From contig CAZTAJ010000006.1 in NCBI GenBank assembly GCA_964611575.1, positions 3,011 to 67,010 of the forward strand: a stretch of DNA of 64,000 bases, read 5' to 3'. Every line of letters begins with the position of its first letter. The first letter of the stretch is position 1. The notes beneath the pieces were generated by a model. It was not told where the DNA came from. It worked only from the letters and a program-made list of their open reading frames with translations, and did no database searches. The translations under genes and the position numbers were made by a program. Below, piece by piece: positions 61,801-64,000 of this stretch. The DNA is from CAITUY01 sp964611575 (lineage in GTDB: Bacteria > Verrucomicrobiota > Kiritimatiellia > CAIKKV01 > CAITUY01).

Positions 61801-61835
61801 AACTGAAGATACCAGATGAATAAAGGGCAACGACT

Positions 61836-62669
61836 ATGGAAAACGAGCGCGCATTGGTGGCATTTGAAAAGCATCCGATCCGCCGATTCTACGATGAATC
61901 GCGGGAGATGTGGTATTTCTCGGTGGTTGACGTGGTGGCGGCGCTGACAGAGAGCGCGAATCCGGCGGTTTACTGGCGAGTGCTGAAAAAGCGTCTAAAA
62001 GACGAAGGCGCAAATGAAACCGTTACAAAATGTAACGCTTTGAAAATGCCATCGGCTGATGGGAAGTCGCGGCTGACCGATATGGCCGACACGGAGACTC
62101 TGCTTCGCCTGATCCAATCCATCCCATCCCCCAAGGCCGAACCGTTCAAACAGTGGTTGGCGAAGGTCGGGTATGAGCGTATTCAGGATATGAGCGATCC
62201 CGCCCGGTCGCTCGACCGCGCCCGGGAATACTGGCAACAGCACGGCCGCAGCGAGAAATGGATTCAGCAGCGGATGATGGGGCAGGAGACACGCAATAAA
62301 CTGACCGATTACTGGAAGGATCACGAGATTAAGGGTGAGGATGAGTACGCGATCCTGACCAACATCATTCATCAGGAATGGAGCGACGTCCCGGTCAAAG
62401 AGCACAGACGGATGAAGGGCCTGAAAACCCAGAACCTGCGCGATCACATGAGCGAGGCGGAGTTGATCTTCACCGCGCTGGCGGAGCTTTCCACGCGCCA
62501 GATTGCCGAGAGCGTCGCGGCCACCGGCATGCCGGAAAACGCGGAGGCCGGAAAGAAGGGCGGCAGAATCGCCAAGGGAGCGCGGCTCCAACTGGAACAG
62601 AAGACCGGAAAGAGCGTGGTTACCGGCGAGAATTTCCTGCCGCCGGGACATGGGAAGGTGCTGAAGTGA
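61836..62669 (+). CDS. Bro-N domain (phage antirepressor/DinD-like) protein
   Basis: A 277-residue protein. The N-terminus IRRFYDESREMWYFSVVDVVAAL and the following NPAVYWRVLKKRL belong to the Bro-N domain, and TVTKCNALKMPSADGKSRLTD is a conserved loop of that family. The middle and C-terminus (QWLAKVGYERIQDM and ARLQLEQKTGKSVVTGENFLPP) are typical of DinD/antirepressor proteins found beside restriction genes. It probably binds DNA. The next gene starts inside its stop (GTGA). The palindromes at 61784 and 62021 are candidate sites. It may regulate the locus, an inference. Confidence 0.8.
   Translation: MENERALVAFEKHPIRRFYDESREMWYFSVVDVVAALTESANPAVYWRVLKKRLKDEGANETVTKCNALKMPSADGKSRLTDMADTETLLRLIQSIPSPKAEPFKQWLAKVGYERIQDMSDPARSLDRAREYWQQHGRSEKWIQQRMMGQETRNKLTDYWKDHEIKGEDEYAILTNIIHQEWSDVPVKEHRRMKGLKTQNLRDHMSEAELIFTALAELSTRQIAESVAATGMPENAEAGKKGGRIAKGARLQLEQKTGKSVVTGENFLPPGHGKVLK
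62021..62037. promoter_or_regulatory. Palindrome within the Bro-N gene
   Basis: CGTTACA-AAA-TGTAACG, perfect 7-bp arms with a 3-base spacer, about 220 bases after the similar palindrome before the gene. It codes for VTKCNA, which is conserved in Bro-N proteins, so it could be due to coding constraint. Confidence 0.35.
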
Positions 62670-62780
62670 CCGATGCCCTGTTTGAAAATGTCGGCGCACT
62701 GGTCGGGCAGATAAAGGGTCTCGCCCGGCAGGCGCACGCCGAGTATTCAATCTGGGATGACAAGAGAAGGGAGGAAGAGC

Positions 62781-62788
<8 letters not shown>
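62666..62788 (+). CDS. Small 40-residue protein between Bro-N and helicase genes
   Basis: The sequence MTDALFENVGALVGQIKGLA then RQAHAEYSIWDDKRREEERE is short and mostly helical. It starts at GTG 62666, overlapping the Bro-N stop (GTGA), and its stop lies inside the helicase gene (which starts at 62781), so it is flanked by couplings on both sides. This kind of packing argues for real translation. Function unknown; a regulator or inhibitor of the nuclease would be a guess. Confidence 0.55.

Positions 62789-64000
<1,212 letters not shown>

Overview
The window is a GC-rich bacterial chromosome segment packed with short-spaced or overlapping operons. The gene content suggests an anaerobic, polysaccharide-degrading member of the PVC superphylum (Kiritimatiellota, Lentisphaerota or Verrucomicrobiota). 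The grounds are paired GH123-like proteins, many-subunit MoxR/DUF58/VWA operons, Hanks-type kinases, a glycyl radical enzyme, a ferredoxin-type aldo/keto reductase, uroporphyrinogen-decarboxylase-like methyltransferases and no respiratory genes. This placement is inference from gene families; no rRNA or other marker gene is present.

Layout. 1-7.2 kb: the end of a mutarotase-fold protein, a Gfo/Idh/MocA dehydrogenase, then a divergent operon of membrane protein, winged-helix regulator, CreD, a second membrane protein and a DUF4184 protein, followed by RidA and a flavodoxin-like gene. 7.2-22 kb (minus strand): a carbohydrate gene cluster headed by a GntR/LacI-type repressor with a palindromic operator, two large paralogous GH123-like secreted proteins, a beta-propeller protein, a pyruvate-formate-lyase-like glycyl radical enzyme, a hotdog thioesterase, a Ser/Thr kinase and a zinc-ribbon protein. 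22-31 kb: stress-type small membrane proteins, a palindromic repeat island, a BamE-like lipid-export-type protein with Dus, two UroD-like methyltransferases, a GH51-like arabinofuranosidase, and an ATP-cone/uridine-kinase fusion.

30.7-48.8 kb: a six-gene MoxR operon (AAA ATPase, DUF58, two VWA membrane proteins, a giant DUF4175-like coiled-coil protein, a terpenoid-cyclase-fold protein). Divergent to it lies an FHA-type sigma-54 activator, and a zinc-ribbon Ser/Thr kinase converges on that. A GG-N10-GC sigma-54 promoter sits in front of moxR, so kinase, FHA activator and MoxR operon may form one phospho-signalling circuit. 48.8-54.1 kb: GH1 glucosidase, sugar isomerase-like and SGNH hydrolase operon, a small element with terminal inverted repeats, and an aldo/keto reductase. 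54.3-59.5 kb: an operon of PPK2, MurG, PyrK, PyrD and an unknown membrane-anchored protein. 59.5 kb to the right edge: a restriction-type defence locus with two methylase-like proteins, a Bro-N antirepressor-like protein, a 40-residue protein and a GIY-YIG/DEYH helicase that runs off the window.

Across the window, degenerate 7-base tandem repeats of several sequence families occur at intergenic sites and also in frame inside genes, where they encode 7-residue repeats. I saw no rRNA, tRNA, CRISPR array or intact insertion sequence.
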